A stretch of 64,000 nucleotides of DNA from positions 558,001 through 622,000 of the forward strand of contig CAWFGG010000002.1 of the NCBI GenBank assembly GCA_963815325.1. Reading direction: 5' to 3'. This stretch comes from JABDII01 sp963815325 (GTDB taxonomy: Bacteria > Gemmatimonadota > Gemmatimonadetes > Gemmatimonadales > GWC2-71-9). A program made the position numbers and the translations under genes. Numbering within the stretch: position 1 is the stretch's first letter; every line of letters starts with the position of its first letter. Under the pieces are notes generated by a model. That model was not told the DNA's origin, ran no database searches, and worked only from the letters and a program-made list of their open reading frames with translations. Positions 17,901 to 25,773 of the stretch are shown here, piece by piece.

Positions 17901-17929
17901 CTTGAGAAGATCCAGTTCGGCTCCTATCT
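17901..17929 (+). promoter_or_regulatory. Candidate sigma-70 promoter for the ba3 oxidase operon
   Basis: TTGAGA and TATCTT separated by 17 bases, lying 65 bases upstream of the subunit IIa start. This is the best housekeeping-like promoter in the 126-base gap between the P-type ATPase and the oxidase genes. Call rests on spacing and partial consensus match only. Confidence 0.4.
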
Positions 17930-17993
17930 TCGGCCCCTGATCGTTCACCGACCTTCATTTCACGCCATCGCAGCACACTGTGAGGAGGTATTG

Positions 17994-18134
17994 ATGTCCG
18001 AAATGCCCCCCGGGCTCCCCAAGCATCCGATCGGCACCTTCGCGTTCGTAGCGACGTACATCATCCTGTTCGTCATCGGGTGGTTCGCGATCTACCTGTT
18101 CATCTTCCTCGCTCGTCAGCCGGTGACACCATGA
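17994..18134 (+). CDS. cbaD: ba3-type cytochrome c oxidase subunit IIa-like small membrane protein
   Basis: 46 residues: short N-terminus MSEMPPGLPKHPIG, one transmembrane helix (about residues 15-40), and a short positively charged tail. GAGGAGG sits just before the ATG. The stop overlaps the subunit II start (ATGA), and size, topology and position match the single-helix subunit IIa of Thermus-type ba3 oxidases, which supplies the helix missing from the short subunit II. Identity is by position and topology rather than by strong sequence motif. Confidence 0.75.
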   Translation: MSEMPPGLPKHPIGTFAFVATYIILFVIGWFAIYLFIFLARQPVTP

Positions 18135-18667
18135 AGGTCGATCTCTACGAACGCATCTGGATGTGGGGCGTGGCCGTCGTCCTCGCGGGGTTCTTCGTGA
18201 GCACCGCCATCGCGGCCTACGGAAGCCAGATCCATCCCCCGAGCCACGTCGAGACCATCGATCCCCGCACGGCGATCACCGACCCTCGGATGGCGCCGCA
18301 GGGCGTCTCGGTCGATGCCAACGGCCGGGTACACGTCCGAGTCGTCGGCGTGACGTTTGCCTGGCTGCCCGCCGAGGCCACGGTGCCCGCCGCCACACCG
18401 ATCACCTTCCACATCACCGCGGCCGACGTGGTGCACGGCTTCCAAATCGTGGGCAGCAACGGTCAGGCCATGGCCATCCCCGGCTACATCAGCCAGTTCA
18501 CGACTCAGTTCATGACGCCCGGGGAATACCTGGTCGTCTGCAATGAGTACTGTGGCGTGGGGCATCACATGATGGCCGGCAAGCTGATCGTCGTGGCGAA
18601 AGACTCCTGGCAGGCCCCGAGCGCTTCCCGGTCTTCAGAGCCGGAGTCTGAGGAGGTGGAGGAATGA
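18131..18667 (+). CDS. cbaB: ba3-type cytochrome c oxidase subunit II
   Basis: 178 residues, one N-terminal transmembrane helix (about 11-30) and a periplasmic cupredoxin domain. All CuA ligands are present: H102 in VHGFQI, then C137, C141, H145 and M148 in CNEYCGVGHHMM with the exact family spacing. Receives electrons from cytochrome c and passes them to subunit I. The start ATG overlaps the small subunit stop, and the end overlaps the subunit I start by 4 bases (ATGA), so the three subunits are translationally coupled. The acidic tail after residue 168 is unusual but short. Confidence 0.96.
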   Translation: MKVDLYERIWMWGVAVVLAGFFVSTAIAAYGSQIHPPSHVETIDPRTAITDPRMAPQGVSVDANGRVHVRVVGVTFAWLPAEATVPAATPITFHITAADVVHGFQIVGSNGQAMAIPGYISQFTTQFMTPGEYLVVCNEYCGVGHHMMAGKLIVVAKDSWQAPSASRSSEPESEEVEE

Positions 18668-20316
18668 CGGCACCGACCCACGGACCCGTACAGGCCACCG
18701 AACGGCGCCTCATTCTCGCCCATATCTGGGTGGTGGTCCTCGCGTTCGGCATAGCCGCCGGCTTGGCCATGATGCAGGCGCTGAGCCGGGCCAACTTGGA
18801 ATTGCCCTATCGATCGGCCCGAATGTACTACATGTCGGTGACCGGCCACGGCGTTCTGATGGCGCTGGTCTTCACGACTTTCTTCATCATGGGGCTGGGG
18901 TACGTCATCGCCAGGAAGGAAACGGGCTCCATCCGCTGGCCCAAGTTTGCGTGGGCCATGTTCTGGTTGGCGCTCTTCGGCACCGCCTTGGCGGGCTGGG
19001 CCATCTTCACCTTCCGAGCGAGCGTGCTCTATACGTTTTACCCGCCGCTCCAGGCCCACCCGGCGTTCTATATCGGCCTCACGCTCGTCATCGTGGGATC
19101 ATGGGGCTGGGCGGCGAACATGGTCGTGACTTGGCGCGCGGCGCGGCGACTGTCCGCGGAGCGGCCGGTGAGTCTCGCGATGCACGCGACGACCGTCAAC
19201 GCGTTGCTCTGGCTCCTGGCGACGCTCGGAGTGGCCGCGGAGATGCTGTTCTTACTGATTCCCTGGTCGCTCGGCTGGGTCGAGACGGTGGACCCGCTCC
19301 TGGCTCGGGTTCTCTTCTGGTACTTCGGTCACCCGTTGGTCTACTTCTGGATCTTGCCGGCCTATACCATCTGGTACACCGTGCTGCCACGCGAGGCCGG
19401 CGGAAAGTTGTTCTCCGAGCCATTGGGCCGGATGGTCTTCATCTTGTTCCTCATCCTGTCCACCCCGGTGGGCTTCCACCATCAGTTCCAAGACCCGGGC
19501 ATTCCGGCCAACTGGAAGATGCTCCACACCCTGTTGACCATGGCTGTGACGTTCCCCAGCCTGGTCACGGCCTTCACGGTGTGCGCATCGCTCGAGGTCG
19601 CGGGACGCCTGCGCGGCGGGACGGGCCTCTTCGGATGGATTCGGCGATTGCCGTGGGGTGAGCCGTTTGTGGCTGCGTGCCTGCTCGCGATGTTGTTGTT
19701 CTTGGTCGGCGGATTCGGCGGTGTCGTCAATGCCGCGTACGCCCTCAACTCCGTCGTGCATAACACGGCGTGGATCCAGGGCCATTTCCACCTGACGGTG
19801 GGTAGCGCATCGGCGCTGACCTTCATGGGGGCGTGCTACTGGCTGGTGCCCAAGATATCCGGGCGAGAACTGGAACTCCGCCTGTTGGCCAAACTGCAAC
19901 CGTACCTCTGGTTTGGCGGCATGGTCCTGTTCTCGTTCACCAACCACATCACCGGCCTCATGGGCCTCCCGCGGCGGGTATTCGAAACCGGGTTCTCCAA
20001 CGCGCCCCAAGCCCAAGCCTGGGAATCGCTCACCACCGTCTCGGCACTCGGCGGCGTGTTGCTGTTTGTCAGCGCCGGGTTCTTTGTGCTCGTGATGCTG
20101 GGCACACTCCTCGCCGGCCAGCGCAAGGAACAGCCCGAGATCGTGTGGGCCGAACCGCTGGCTGAGCCGGCGGGAGGATTCCGCAACGGGCTCTGGGATC
20201 GATTGGGACTGTGGTTCGCGGTCGCGGTGGTCTTGGTGCTGATCGCCTACGCGATGCCGCTGTGGGACATCCTCAGCATGACCAGGTACGGGAGTCCGGG
20301 CTTCAAGCCTTTCTGA
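18664..20316 (+). CDS. cbaA: ba3-type (B family) cytochrome c oxidase subunit I
   Basis: 550 residues, about 13 transmembrane helices. Low-spin haem ligand in TGHGVLMAL; CuB histidine and cross-linked tyrosine in GHPLVYFWILPAY; CuB His pair in VGFHHQFQDPG; haem a3 and second low-spin ligands in GHFHLTVGS. The GHPLVY form without the A-type helix VI glutamate marks the B family (ba3), a high-affinity oxygen reductase of the inner membrane. No subunit III or IV gene follows. A strong hairpin lies 12 bases after the stop. Confidence 0.97.
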   Translation: MTAPTHGPVQATERRLILAHIWVVVLAFGIAAGLAMMQALSRANLELPYRSARMYYMSVTGHGVLMALVFTTFFIMGLGYVIARKETGSIRWPKFAWAMFWLALFGTALAGWAIFTFRASVLYTFYPPLQAHPAFYIGLTLVIVGSWGWAANMVVTWRAARRLSAERPVSLAMHATTVNALLWLLATLGVAAEMLFLLIPWSLGWVETVDPLLARVLFWYFGHPLVYFWILPAYTIWYTVLPREAGGKLFSEPLGRMVFILFLILSTPVGFHHQFQDPGIPANWKMLHTLLTMAVTFPSLVTAFTVCASLEVAGRLRGGTGLFGWIRRLPWGEPFVAACLLAMLLFLVGGFGGVVNAAYALNSVVHNTAWIQGHFHLTVGSASALTFMGACYWLVPKISGRELELRLLAKLQPYLWFGGMVLFSFTNHITGLMGLPRRVFETGFSNAPQAQAWESLTTVSALGGVLLFVSAGFFVLVMLGTLLAGQRKEQPEIVWAEPLAEPAGGFRNGLWDRLGLWFAVAVVLVLIAYAMPLWDILSMTRYGSPGFKPF

Positions 20317-20327
20317 GTATCCGCGCC

Positions 20328-20362
20328 AGGCACTGGCTCACCAGCGTGGTGGGTCAGTGCCT
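20328..20362. terminator. Long hairpin between convergent oxidase and radical SAM genes
   Basis: AGGCACTGGCTCACCA and TGGTGGGTCAGTGCCT form a 16-base stem with two G-T pairs and a 3-base loop. It begins 12 bases after the oxidase stop and overlaps the last codons of the opposing KamA-family gene (stop at 20354). No T tract, but stem strength and position indicate a transcript end for the oxidase operon, probably for both strands. Confidence 0.6.
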
Positions 20363-21520
20363 ATGCAGGTGCCGTTCGATCCGGTCCGACCAGCCGTGGG
20401 GATCGTATTCCCGGGCCGCCTCAATCGCGCTCTGGGGTCCGGCCAGCACCGTGAGTTGGTCCAGCCAGTAGGCCCCATCGTCCCGTCGGGCGATGATCAT
20501 ACGACCGTAGTCCTCCCGCCGATGGGCTCGGTGATAGCGGAGATAGATGAGGTCGTCATCGACTCCGCAGATCTCCAACTTCCCGACGTGATGGGACATG
20601 ACGAACCGGGCGCGCTTCGCCAATCCCGAAATGTGGCGGTTGGCCTCGAGAAAGATCTTCCAGCCTTCGACGATCGGGACCTCGTAGGGCTTGTTTCCGA
20701 CGGTGGGCCGTCCCTGAAATACGTAGTAGGGCGGGCAACCCTCGAATGACAGCTCGCGAAAGAGGGTGGCGAGTATGTGAGGCCGGTCGTTCACCCCTCG
20801 CACGATCGGGCACTGATTGACAATCTGGGCGCCGGCGGCCAAGAGCCGGCGCAACGCCTCCCTCGCCTCGGAAGTCAGTTCTCGCGGATGATCGAAGTGA
20901 TTCATGATGTAAATCTGCGTTCCGCTCTCACCGTGCTCGCGGATGAGCGACAGCAGCGACGGATCATCCAGCACACGGAAGGGATTGAACGCGGTCATCT
21001 TCGTCCCAATCCGTACGATCCGTATATGCGGGATCGCGGCCACGTCGCTGATGATCTCGCCAATCCGCCGAGTGGATAGCATGAGCGGGTCGCCCCCGGT
21101 CAACAGCACATTCGTGATTTCCTCATGCTCGGCGATATAACCGAGACCCTCCCGATAATCGAGTGATGCCTCCTCGTTGTCGTCCATGAAGAGCCGCTTC
21201 CGGAAACAATAACGGCAGTAGGCCCCACAGACCTCGTTCACCAAGAGGAGTGCCGTATCGGGGTACTTGTGCTGGCAACCCCTGACCGGGGTATAGTCGG
21301 CCTCTCCGCTGGCGTCGAGCGTCCCCCAGTCATCCGCCTCTTCGGGGCGGGGAATCACGAGCTGGCGGATGGGATCGTTCGGATCATTCCAGTTGATGAG
21401 GCGCTCGTAGTAGTCGTTGAGTCGGAACGCGTAGCGATCGGCCACCGGTTGGAGCCGACGACGCTCCTCCTCGGACAGCCCAGCGAGCTTTCCTAGGCGC
21501 CGTGTGTAGCGAACTTTCAT
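20354..21520 (-). CDS. KamA-family radical SAM protein (lysine 2,3-aminomutase-like)
   Basis: 388 residues from the ATG at 21520 with AAGGAGG upstream; an in-frame extension further upstream has no coding character. Radical SAM cluster CGAYCRYC (C98, C102, C105) followed by FRKR, and LLTGGDPLML as in lysine 2,3-aminomutases and EpmB. The usual C-terminal PLP-lysine motif PGGGGK is not present; the corresponding place reads SHHVGKLEICGVDDD. So it is a divergent branch whose substrate is uncertain: free lysine to beta-lysine, or an amino acid in a peptide. Divergent from the PqqD gene. Confidence 0.85.
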   Translation of the reverse strand: MKVRYTRRLGKLAGLSEEERRRLQPVADRYAFRLNDYYERLINWNDPNDPIRQLVIPRPEEADDWGTLDASGEADYTPVRGCQHKYPDTALLLVNEVCGAYCRYCFRKRLFMDDNEEASLDYREGLGYIAEHEEITNVLLTGGDPLMLSTRRIGEIISDVAAIPHIRIVRIGTKMTAFNPFRVLDDPSLLSLIREHGESGTQIYIMNHFDHPRELTSEAREALRRLLAAGAQIVNQCPIVRGVNDRPHILATLFRELSFEGCPPYYVFQGRPTVGNKPYEVPIVEGWKIFLEANRHISGLAKRARFVMSHHVGKLEICGVDDDLIYLRYHRAHRREDYGRMIIARRDDGAYWLDQLTVLAGPQSAIEAAREYDPHGWSDRIERHLHRH

Positions 21521-21941
21521 GGCCGCCTCCTTCGACTCGACACCAATGGCCACGCGGCTCCTCTTGCGGGAGCAACATTGACCACCGGGGTTGGGGGATG
21601 AACGGACCAGGCGCGGAGCGTTGAACCATGGATCTGGCCTCTGGCCCCACTCGCGAATGGGCTCGAGGCCCACCGCGCAGTCCTGCCCTCGGCGTCCAAC
21701 TCGGAGTGCAGGTTCCTCTTCCAAGATACCCCCCCATAGCTGGGCCGCACGTTTCGATTTGAAACTTCCCTGAAAGGGGAATCGCGACTCCGGGCTGAGG
21801 AGGGACAGAATCGAGCCCGAGTCTGCCAACGAGAGCCGTAGCTTGGTAGACTTGGACAGTGCGGCGCCTTGGCACGATGGATGCCGGTGTGCGGCACCAG
21901 TATCAACGGTCTCGTGTCGTCACCCCGCTCTGAGGAGAGGA
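21521..21941. other. 421-base region between KamA-like and PqqD genes
   Basis: Should hold divergent promoters. It contains a stem-loop at 21786-21823 (GACTCCGGGCT / AGCCCGAGTC, one bulged base) whose loop carries GAGGAGGG, and a possible 44-codon reading frame at 21628-21762 (+, ATG, weak RBS), which lacks Cys, Ser/Thr-rich or lasso core features. I see no convincing RiPP precursor gene, although this is where one would be expected. Confidence 0.4.
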
Positions 21942-22292
21942 ATGAGCCCACCGGATCGGCTTCCAGTTGCGACCGCTCATGTCGTTTATGGCCCCCTGTC
22001 GGACGGTGCGGTGCTGTTCTCCACCAAGGACGAGGTCTACTTCGGCCTCAATCAGGTGGGGGCCCAGGTTTGGGAATTGCTCCCTCCAGCAACCCGCACG
22101 CTCACCGAACTCTGCGCCAATCTCGAGCGACGATTCGAGGGCATTGCCCCCGATGTCCTGAGATGTGATGTGGCGACCCTGCTCGACGACCTGCTCGCCA
22201 ATGACCTCGTGGAGTATCTCGACCAGGAGCGCGCCGATGCCGGGACGGATCCGGACACTGATCGGCAAGCTGATTCGCCTCCGACCGCGTGA
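21942..22292 (+). CDS. PqqD-family peptide-recognition protein
   Basis: 116 residues; GAGGAGAGG lies just before the ATG. PqqD fold about residues 8-95: the strand-rich GPLSDGAVLFSTKDEVYFGLNQVGAQVWELL is the typical PqqD/RRE signature, followed by a helical part and a polar, acidic tail (about 95-116). Stand-alone PqqD proteins bind leader peptides of RiPPs and deliver them to the modifying enzymes (lasso B1). The next gene overlaps this one by 56 bases and is a B2-like protease, so a leader-recognition role is likely. Confidence 0.9.
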   Translation: MSPPDRLPVATAHVVYGPLSDGAVLFSTKDEVYFGLNQVGAQVWELLPPATRTLTELCANLERRFEGIAPDVLRCDVATLLDDLLANDLVEYLDQERADAGTDPDTDRQADSPPTA

Positions 22293-22698
22293 GTGGGTGG
22301 ACCTCCTCAGGGCACAAGCTGCCTTGCTGGTAGCCCAGGTCGTCGTGTGGACCCGACCGCACGGCCGCTTGGTGTCCCGGAGTCCCATCCCACCGGCTCC
22401 CGCGCAAGCGCATGCACAAGCCGCGCCTCGGGCGGAGGCGCTGGCACGCGCCATCCACCGGGCCGCCCACTACGGTCTGACCCGCCCCGCCTGCCTCGTG
22501 CGCGCTATTGCCCTGCGGCGCATGCTTGCCTCCAGCGGCTTTGACGCGGTGGTTCGCGTGGGCGTCCGGCAGCGGAATGGAAGCTTCGATGCACATGCCT
22601 GGGTCGAGCTCGACGGAGCGGTGCTGGGAGATCACGAGTCGCATACGGAATCGTTCACCGAGCTGTCGGACCTTCACATCGCCGAGAAGGGGCGATAG
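22237..22698 (+). CDS. Lasso-peptide B2-like transglutaminase-fold protease
   Basis: 153 residues from the ATG at 22237; the start is inside the PqqD gene (56-base overlap) and could be slightly elsewhere. The C-terminal 75 residues carry the transglutaminase-like Cys-His-Asp triad: C86 in RPACLVRAIALRRML, H120 in FDAHAWVELDG, D132. Spacing fits lasso B2 leader peptidases. The N-terminal 80 residues are Arg/Ala/Pro-rich. In lasso systems this enzyme cuts the leader off the precursor recognised by the B1/PqqD protein. The asparagine-synthetase-like lasso cyclase (C protein) is absent here. Confidence 0.88.
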   Translation: MPGRIRTLIGKLIRLRPREWVDLLRAQAALLVAQVVVWTRPHGRLVSRSPIPPAPAQAHAQAAPRAEALARAIHRAAHYGLTRPACLVRAIALRRMLASSGFDAVVRVGVRQRNGSFDAHAWVELDGAVLGDHESHTESFTELSDLHIAEKGR

Positions 22699-22702
22699 CG
22701 CG

Positions 22703-23656
22703 GTGCCAGACCTCGCAATGTACGGTGGCATCTTACGGTCGGAACTCCCGTTCCCCGACCTGCGGCCCAGCTCGGGCGGCGAGCCGTCGTGGTGGTTCCG
22801 TCGATCCGCCGAGCAGCCTCCGGACTGCGCCGGAGAGGTCTTGGGCGAGGAGACGTTCGAGGGGCAGGTCCGTCTCGAGGTCACCAAGATGCCCACCGGC
22901 CTTCGATTCGCCTACACCGACACCGGCGTGTTCGATATCTCCGATGGCGGACGGAATCTCGTGTGGTATTCCACCACCGGCGCCCCGCTCGACCTCGCCA
23001 GGATCGATGTGATGGGGCGCGTGATGGCCGGTGCGCTCCACCTCGGCGGACTCCTCTGTCTGCACGGCAGTGCCGTCGCGTTGGGAACCGGGTCTTGCGG
23101 GATCGGGTTTCTCGCGCCCAAGCACTACGGCAAGTCCACCCTCGCATTCGCGATGACGCAACGCGGCGCCCAACTGCTCACCGACGATACCTTGCCCGTC
23201 GAGTTCAGTCATCCGGTGCGACTCCGGCCCGGCGTGCACAGCGTCCGACTGTGGACCGACTCCGCCGAGCGCCTCGCCTCGGATCGACTTGGGACCGGCC
23301 GCGAGTATGGCGGCAAGCACATCGTCGATCGGCTCCCCGAAGACCGGGTTGCCACCCAGGCGGTCCCGTTGTCCGCCATGTACGTATTGAACCCGCCAGG
23401 CGAGCAGACGCCGCAAGCCCTCGTGGGCCGCGCTCGCCTACCGGACGTGCCTGCAGCCATGGCCCTGGTCCAGCATGCGAAGATTGGAGCTTTGCTTGGG
23501 AAGAGTGAGGCGCCGGTGCTATTCGAGCGCGCAGTTGCCGCGGCCCGAGCGGTGCCGGTCTATGCACTCGATTTCGTCCGCGACTTTGCCCAGGTCGACC
23601 AGGTCATTAGCCAACTCATGGAATGGCATGCCATGACTACCGGCACTCGAGCATGA
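22703..23656 (+). CDS. HPr-kinase-related serine kinase-like protein
   Basis: 317 residues from a GTG at 22703, with AAGGGG ten bases upstream; an ATG at 22718 is possible. N-terminal YGGILRSELPFPDL motif as in HprK-related proteins of RiPP clusters; Walker A APKHYGKST (about 138-146) in the order seen in HPr kinase C-terminal domains; acidic TDDTLPV about 20 residues on. Such kinases in lasso clusters phosphorylate the peptide's C-terminal Ser in characterised cases. Overlaps the next gene by 4 bases (ATGA). No HPr protein is nearby, which supports a specialised rather than PTS role. Confidence 0.85.
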   Translation: MPDLAMYGGILRSELPFPDLRPSSGGEPSWWFRRSAEQPPDCAGEVLGEETFEGQVRLEVTKMPTGLRFAYTDTGVFDISDGGRNLVWYSTTGAPLDLARIDVMGRVMAGALHLGGLLCLHGSAVALGTGSCGIGFLAPKHYGKSTLAFAMTQRGAQLLTDDTLPVEFSHPVRLRPGVHSVRLWTDSAERLASDRLGTGREYGGKHIVDRLPEDRVATQAVPLSAMYVLNPPGEQTPQALVGRARLPDVPAAMALVQHAKIGALLGKSEAPVLFERAVAAARAVPVYALDFVRDFAQVDQVISQLMEWHAMTTGTRA

Positions 23657-24780
23657 CGCTGTCCCGACTCGCCCCCGAGGCTCAGGTCCTCCTGTTGGCG
23701 GCAGGACCTCCCGCCGACTGGCGCCAGGCCCGCATGCACGCGGTGCTTGCGGAACCATTCCCGTGGCCGCGTCTCTTGTCGCTGGCCGACCGCGAGCACG
23801 CCGAGCCAATTCTCCGCAAGCGGCTCAATGAGATCAATGGTCTCGTCATACCCGAGGCCGCGGCAGAGCAACTGCGACGCCAGGCCATGGTCGCGGAATT
23901 TCACGTGACCCATTTGGAACACCGCCTCCACGACGCGCTCGACATTCTGGACCGGGCGGGCATCGAGGCCATCGTCCTCAAGGGCGCCGCATTGGCCTAT
24001 ATGGTGTACCAGTCGTTCGCCGATCGGCCCATGGGCGATATCGACCTCCTCTGCGACCCGGACACCGTCACGGAGGCCAGGGCACTGCTCCAGCCGTCCG
24101 GCTGGGGTTGGAGCCAGGACCCGGCAGTTGAGGCTCGATACCGGAACCATCACCATCTCCCGCCGCTCGGAGACCAAGCGGGTACGGGACTCCGCCTCGA
24201 GCTCCACACCTCGCTGTTCCCCACAGGGCACCCGTTTCCCGGGTTCAGTGAAGACTTCGTTGCCAACCGACATCCGGTTGCAGCCCGGGATCGGTTCATC
24301 TCGACCCCCGATCTCCTGTTTCAACTGCTCCACGTCTGCGTGCACTTCGCGTGGTCGCATGTGATGCAGGTTGGGGCCTGGCGCGCCGTGCGCGATGTAG
24401 ACACGATCGTGAGACACGGTACCATCGACTGGGACGCATTCGCAGACCACGCGCGTCGGTACCAGGCCGAAACATGCTGTTATTGGACGCTCAGGCTGGC
24501 ACGCACAATTACCGACGCCCCGATTCCGGATACCGTATGCGAGGTGCTGCGCCCCCGGTACCCCGGGGCCGTGCTGTCATGGCTAGAGCAGCGCTATCTC
24601 CGGCTCATGCTTCCAGGCGAGGCGTTGGTGCGGTCGGTGCGATTCAATCGGATGGTCTGGCAGCTCGGCATCAATCCGAAACGCAACGGTCCTGACCAAC
24701 GGCTGCCATGGGACGCCATGGGGCCGGAGGCCAACTATCCAACAGTGGACATGGAAACGGCGCACAGCCAAGCGACGTGA
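23653..24780 (+). CDS. Nucleotidyltransferase family protein (PF14907-type)
   Basis: 375 residues from an ATG overlapping the kinase stop. Helical N-terminal part, then VLKGAALAYMVY and the nucleotidyltransferase acidic motif GDIDLLCDP (D129, D131) with the G-S substitute earlier in the helix; C-terminal helical bundle with FQLLHVCVHFAWSH. This family recurs in lasso and other RiPP operons together with HprK-like kinases and PqqD proteins; its reaction is not established, though transfer of a nucleotidyl group to peptide or Ser-phosphate has been suggested. Last gene of the four-gene operon. Confidence 0.88.
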   Translation: MTLSRLAPEAQVLLLAAGPPADWRQARMHAVLAEPFPWPRLLSLADREHAEPILRKRLNEINGLVIPEAAAEQLRRQAMVAEFHVTHLEHRLHDALDILDRAGIEAIVLKGAALAYMVYQSFADRPMGDIDLLCDPDTVTEARALLQPSGWGWSQDPAVEARYRNHHHLPPLGDQAGTGLRLELHTSLFPTGHPFPGFSEDFVANRHPVAARDRFISTPDLLFQLLHVCVHFAWSHVMQVGAWRAVRDVDTIVRHGTIDWDAFADHARRYQAETCCYWTLRLARTITDAPIPDTVCEVLRPRYPGAVLSWLEQRYLRLMLPGEALVRSVRFNRMVWQLGINPKRNGPDQRLPWDAMGPEANYPTVDMETAHSQAT

Positions 24781-24844
24781 GGAAGCGACGTCAGGTGTGC
24801 ACTTGGTGGGGTGGGAACGTCGGTGCGTCGCACATGCAGCCGAG

Positions 24845-24916
24845 AGCCACTGGTCAGATTCGAACTGACGACCTGCTCATTACGAGTGAGCTGCTCTACC
24901 CCTGAGCTACAGTGGC
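24845..24916 (-). tRNA. tRNA-Thr (anticodon CGT)
   Basis: Minus-strand cloverleaf: acceptor GCCACTG/CAGTGGC, D arm GCTC/GAGC, anticodon stem GCTCA/TGAGC with loop CTCGTAA (anticodon CGT), T arm GTCAG-TTCGAAT-CTGAC, discriminator T. CCA is not encoded. Confidence 0.97.
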
Positions 24917-24939
24917 GAGGTCCTGCGGAGTGACTGCCA

Positions 24940-25021
24940 TGCCCTGGCGCGGATTCGAACCGCGACGCCTTTCGGCACTACCCCCTCAAGATAGCGTGTC
25001 TACCAATTTCACCACCAGGGC
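24940..25021 (-). tRNA. tRNA-Leu (anticodon GAG)
   Basis: Minus-strand class II tRNA of 82 bases: acceptor GCCCTGG/CCAGGGC, D loop AAATTGGTAGA, anticodon stem CTATC/GGTAG (one T-G pair) with loop TTGAGGG (anticodon GAG), extra arm, T arm with TTCGAAT, discriminator A. CCA is not encoded. 23 bases upstream of tRNA-Thr, probably co-transcribed. Confidence 0.96.
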
Positions 25022-25120
25022 GGGACCGGGTGAAGATAGCGAACCACCCGATGGCGGTCAAGCAATTCAACCTCTTGCCTCACAGGAAGTTACCGGTCAG
25101 CGCCGCCACCACCATAACAG

Positions 25121-25146
25121 CGAGGTCCGGCTCGTGCCGGACCTCG
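25121..25146 (-). terminator. Hairpin after the outer-membrane protein gene
   Basis: CGAGGTCCGG and CCGGACCTCG form a perfect 10-base stem with a 6-base loop, 33 bases past the stop of the outer-membrane protein gene. No T tract follows, so termination strength is uncertain. Confidence 0.5.
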
Positions 25147-25179
25147 TGTTCGTGCCATCAATTTCCACCGACTCGACCA

Positions 25180-25773
25180 TCAGTGGAAGGTCACGCTGAC
25201 GCCGAGGTTCACGATTCGCTCGCGCCAGTCATTGTAGCTATGGCCGTACAAATCGAGGGTGGGCGTGATCGAGACATTGCGTCCGACCCGGATGTCATAT
25301 CCCGCGCCGAGCACGGCACCGAATCCGGTCTCCTCGTCGACCAGGGCCGAGAAACGTCCTCCCGTTCTCTGCTCGAAGTGCGCGATGCCCACGCCGCCCT
25401 TCACAAAGAAGCCGGAGCGGGTTGCCGGGTACCACTGGGCGATGAACATCGCACTCGAGAGGGTCTCGTCCAGGTCGAAGTTGTCATCCCAGGCCCAGCC
25501 GTACAGCTCGCCCCCCAGGAGGAGGCTCTGGCTCACGGTCCCACCGAGCTTGACCGTGAGGGAGGGGCCGGTCACGTTATCGCCGAATCCACCGGACACC
25601 CCATCGAGATCGAACGCCTCGTTCCCGACCCCAATGCCCGCCGAGAACCAGAAGCCTTCGCGGTAGTTGCGGTGGATCTCACGCAACGTCGACCGCTTCC
25701 CTTGGGCGCTCGCTTCTGGCACGAAGCCAATCAGGAGCGCCACCATCGTGGCAAACGAAAGCGCGACTCGCAT
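25180..25773 (-). CDS. Outer-membrane beta-barrel protein
   Basis: 197 residues from the ATG at 25773, preceded by GAGGATAGG; an ATG six codons upstream is less well placed. Signal peptide about 1-24 (ending EASAQ). The mature part is strand-rich: GFWFSAGIGVGNEAFD, LLLGGELYGWAWD, GFFVKGGVGIAHF, NVSITPTLDLYGHS, closing in VNLGVSVTFH with alternating hydrophobic residues. This is the 8-strand OmpA/OmpX-like beta-barrel pattern. No ligand can be predicted. Stands alone between tRNA genes and SURF1. Confidence 0.8.
   Translation of the reverse strand: MRVALSFATMVALLIGFVPEASAQGKRSTLREIHRNYREGFWFSAGIGVGNEAFDLDGVSGGFGDNVTGPSLTVKLGGTVSQSLLLGGELYGWAWDDNFDLDETLSSAMFIAQWYPATRSGFFVKGGVGIAHFEQRTGGRFSALVDEETGFGAVLGAGYDIRVGRNVSITPTLDLYGHSYNDWRERIVNLGVSVTFH

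Noticed and set aside
21628..21762. 44-codon plus-strand frame as a possible RiPP precursor upstream of pqqD
   Set aside because: Weak RBS, no Gly-start core with Asp/Glu ring acceptor, no Cys/Ser/Thr pattern and high Pro/Arg; kept only as a note on the intergenic region.
24781..25021. tRNA-Thr and tRNA-Leu as an integration site of a mobile island
   Set aside because: No integrase, no direct repeat of a tRNA 3' end and no change in gene style on either side.
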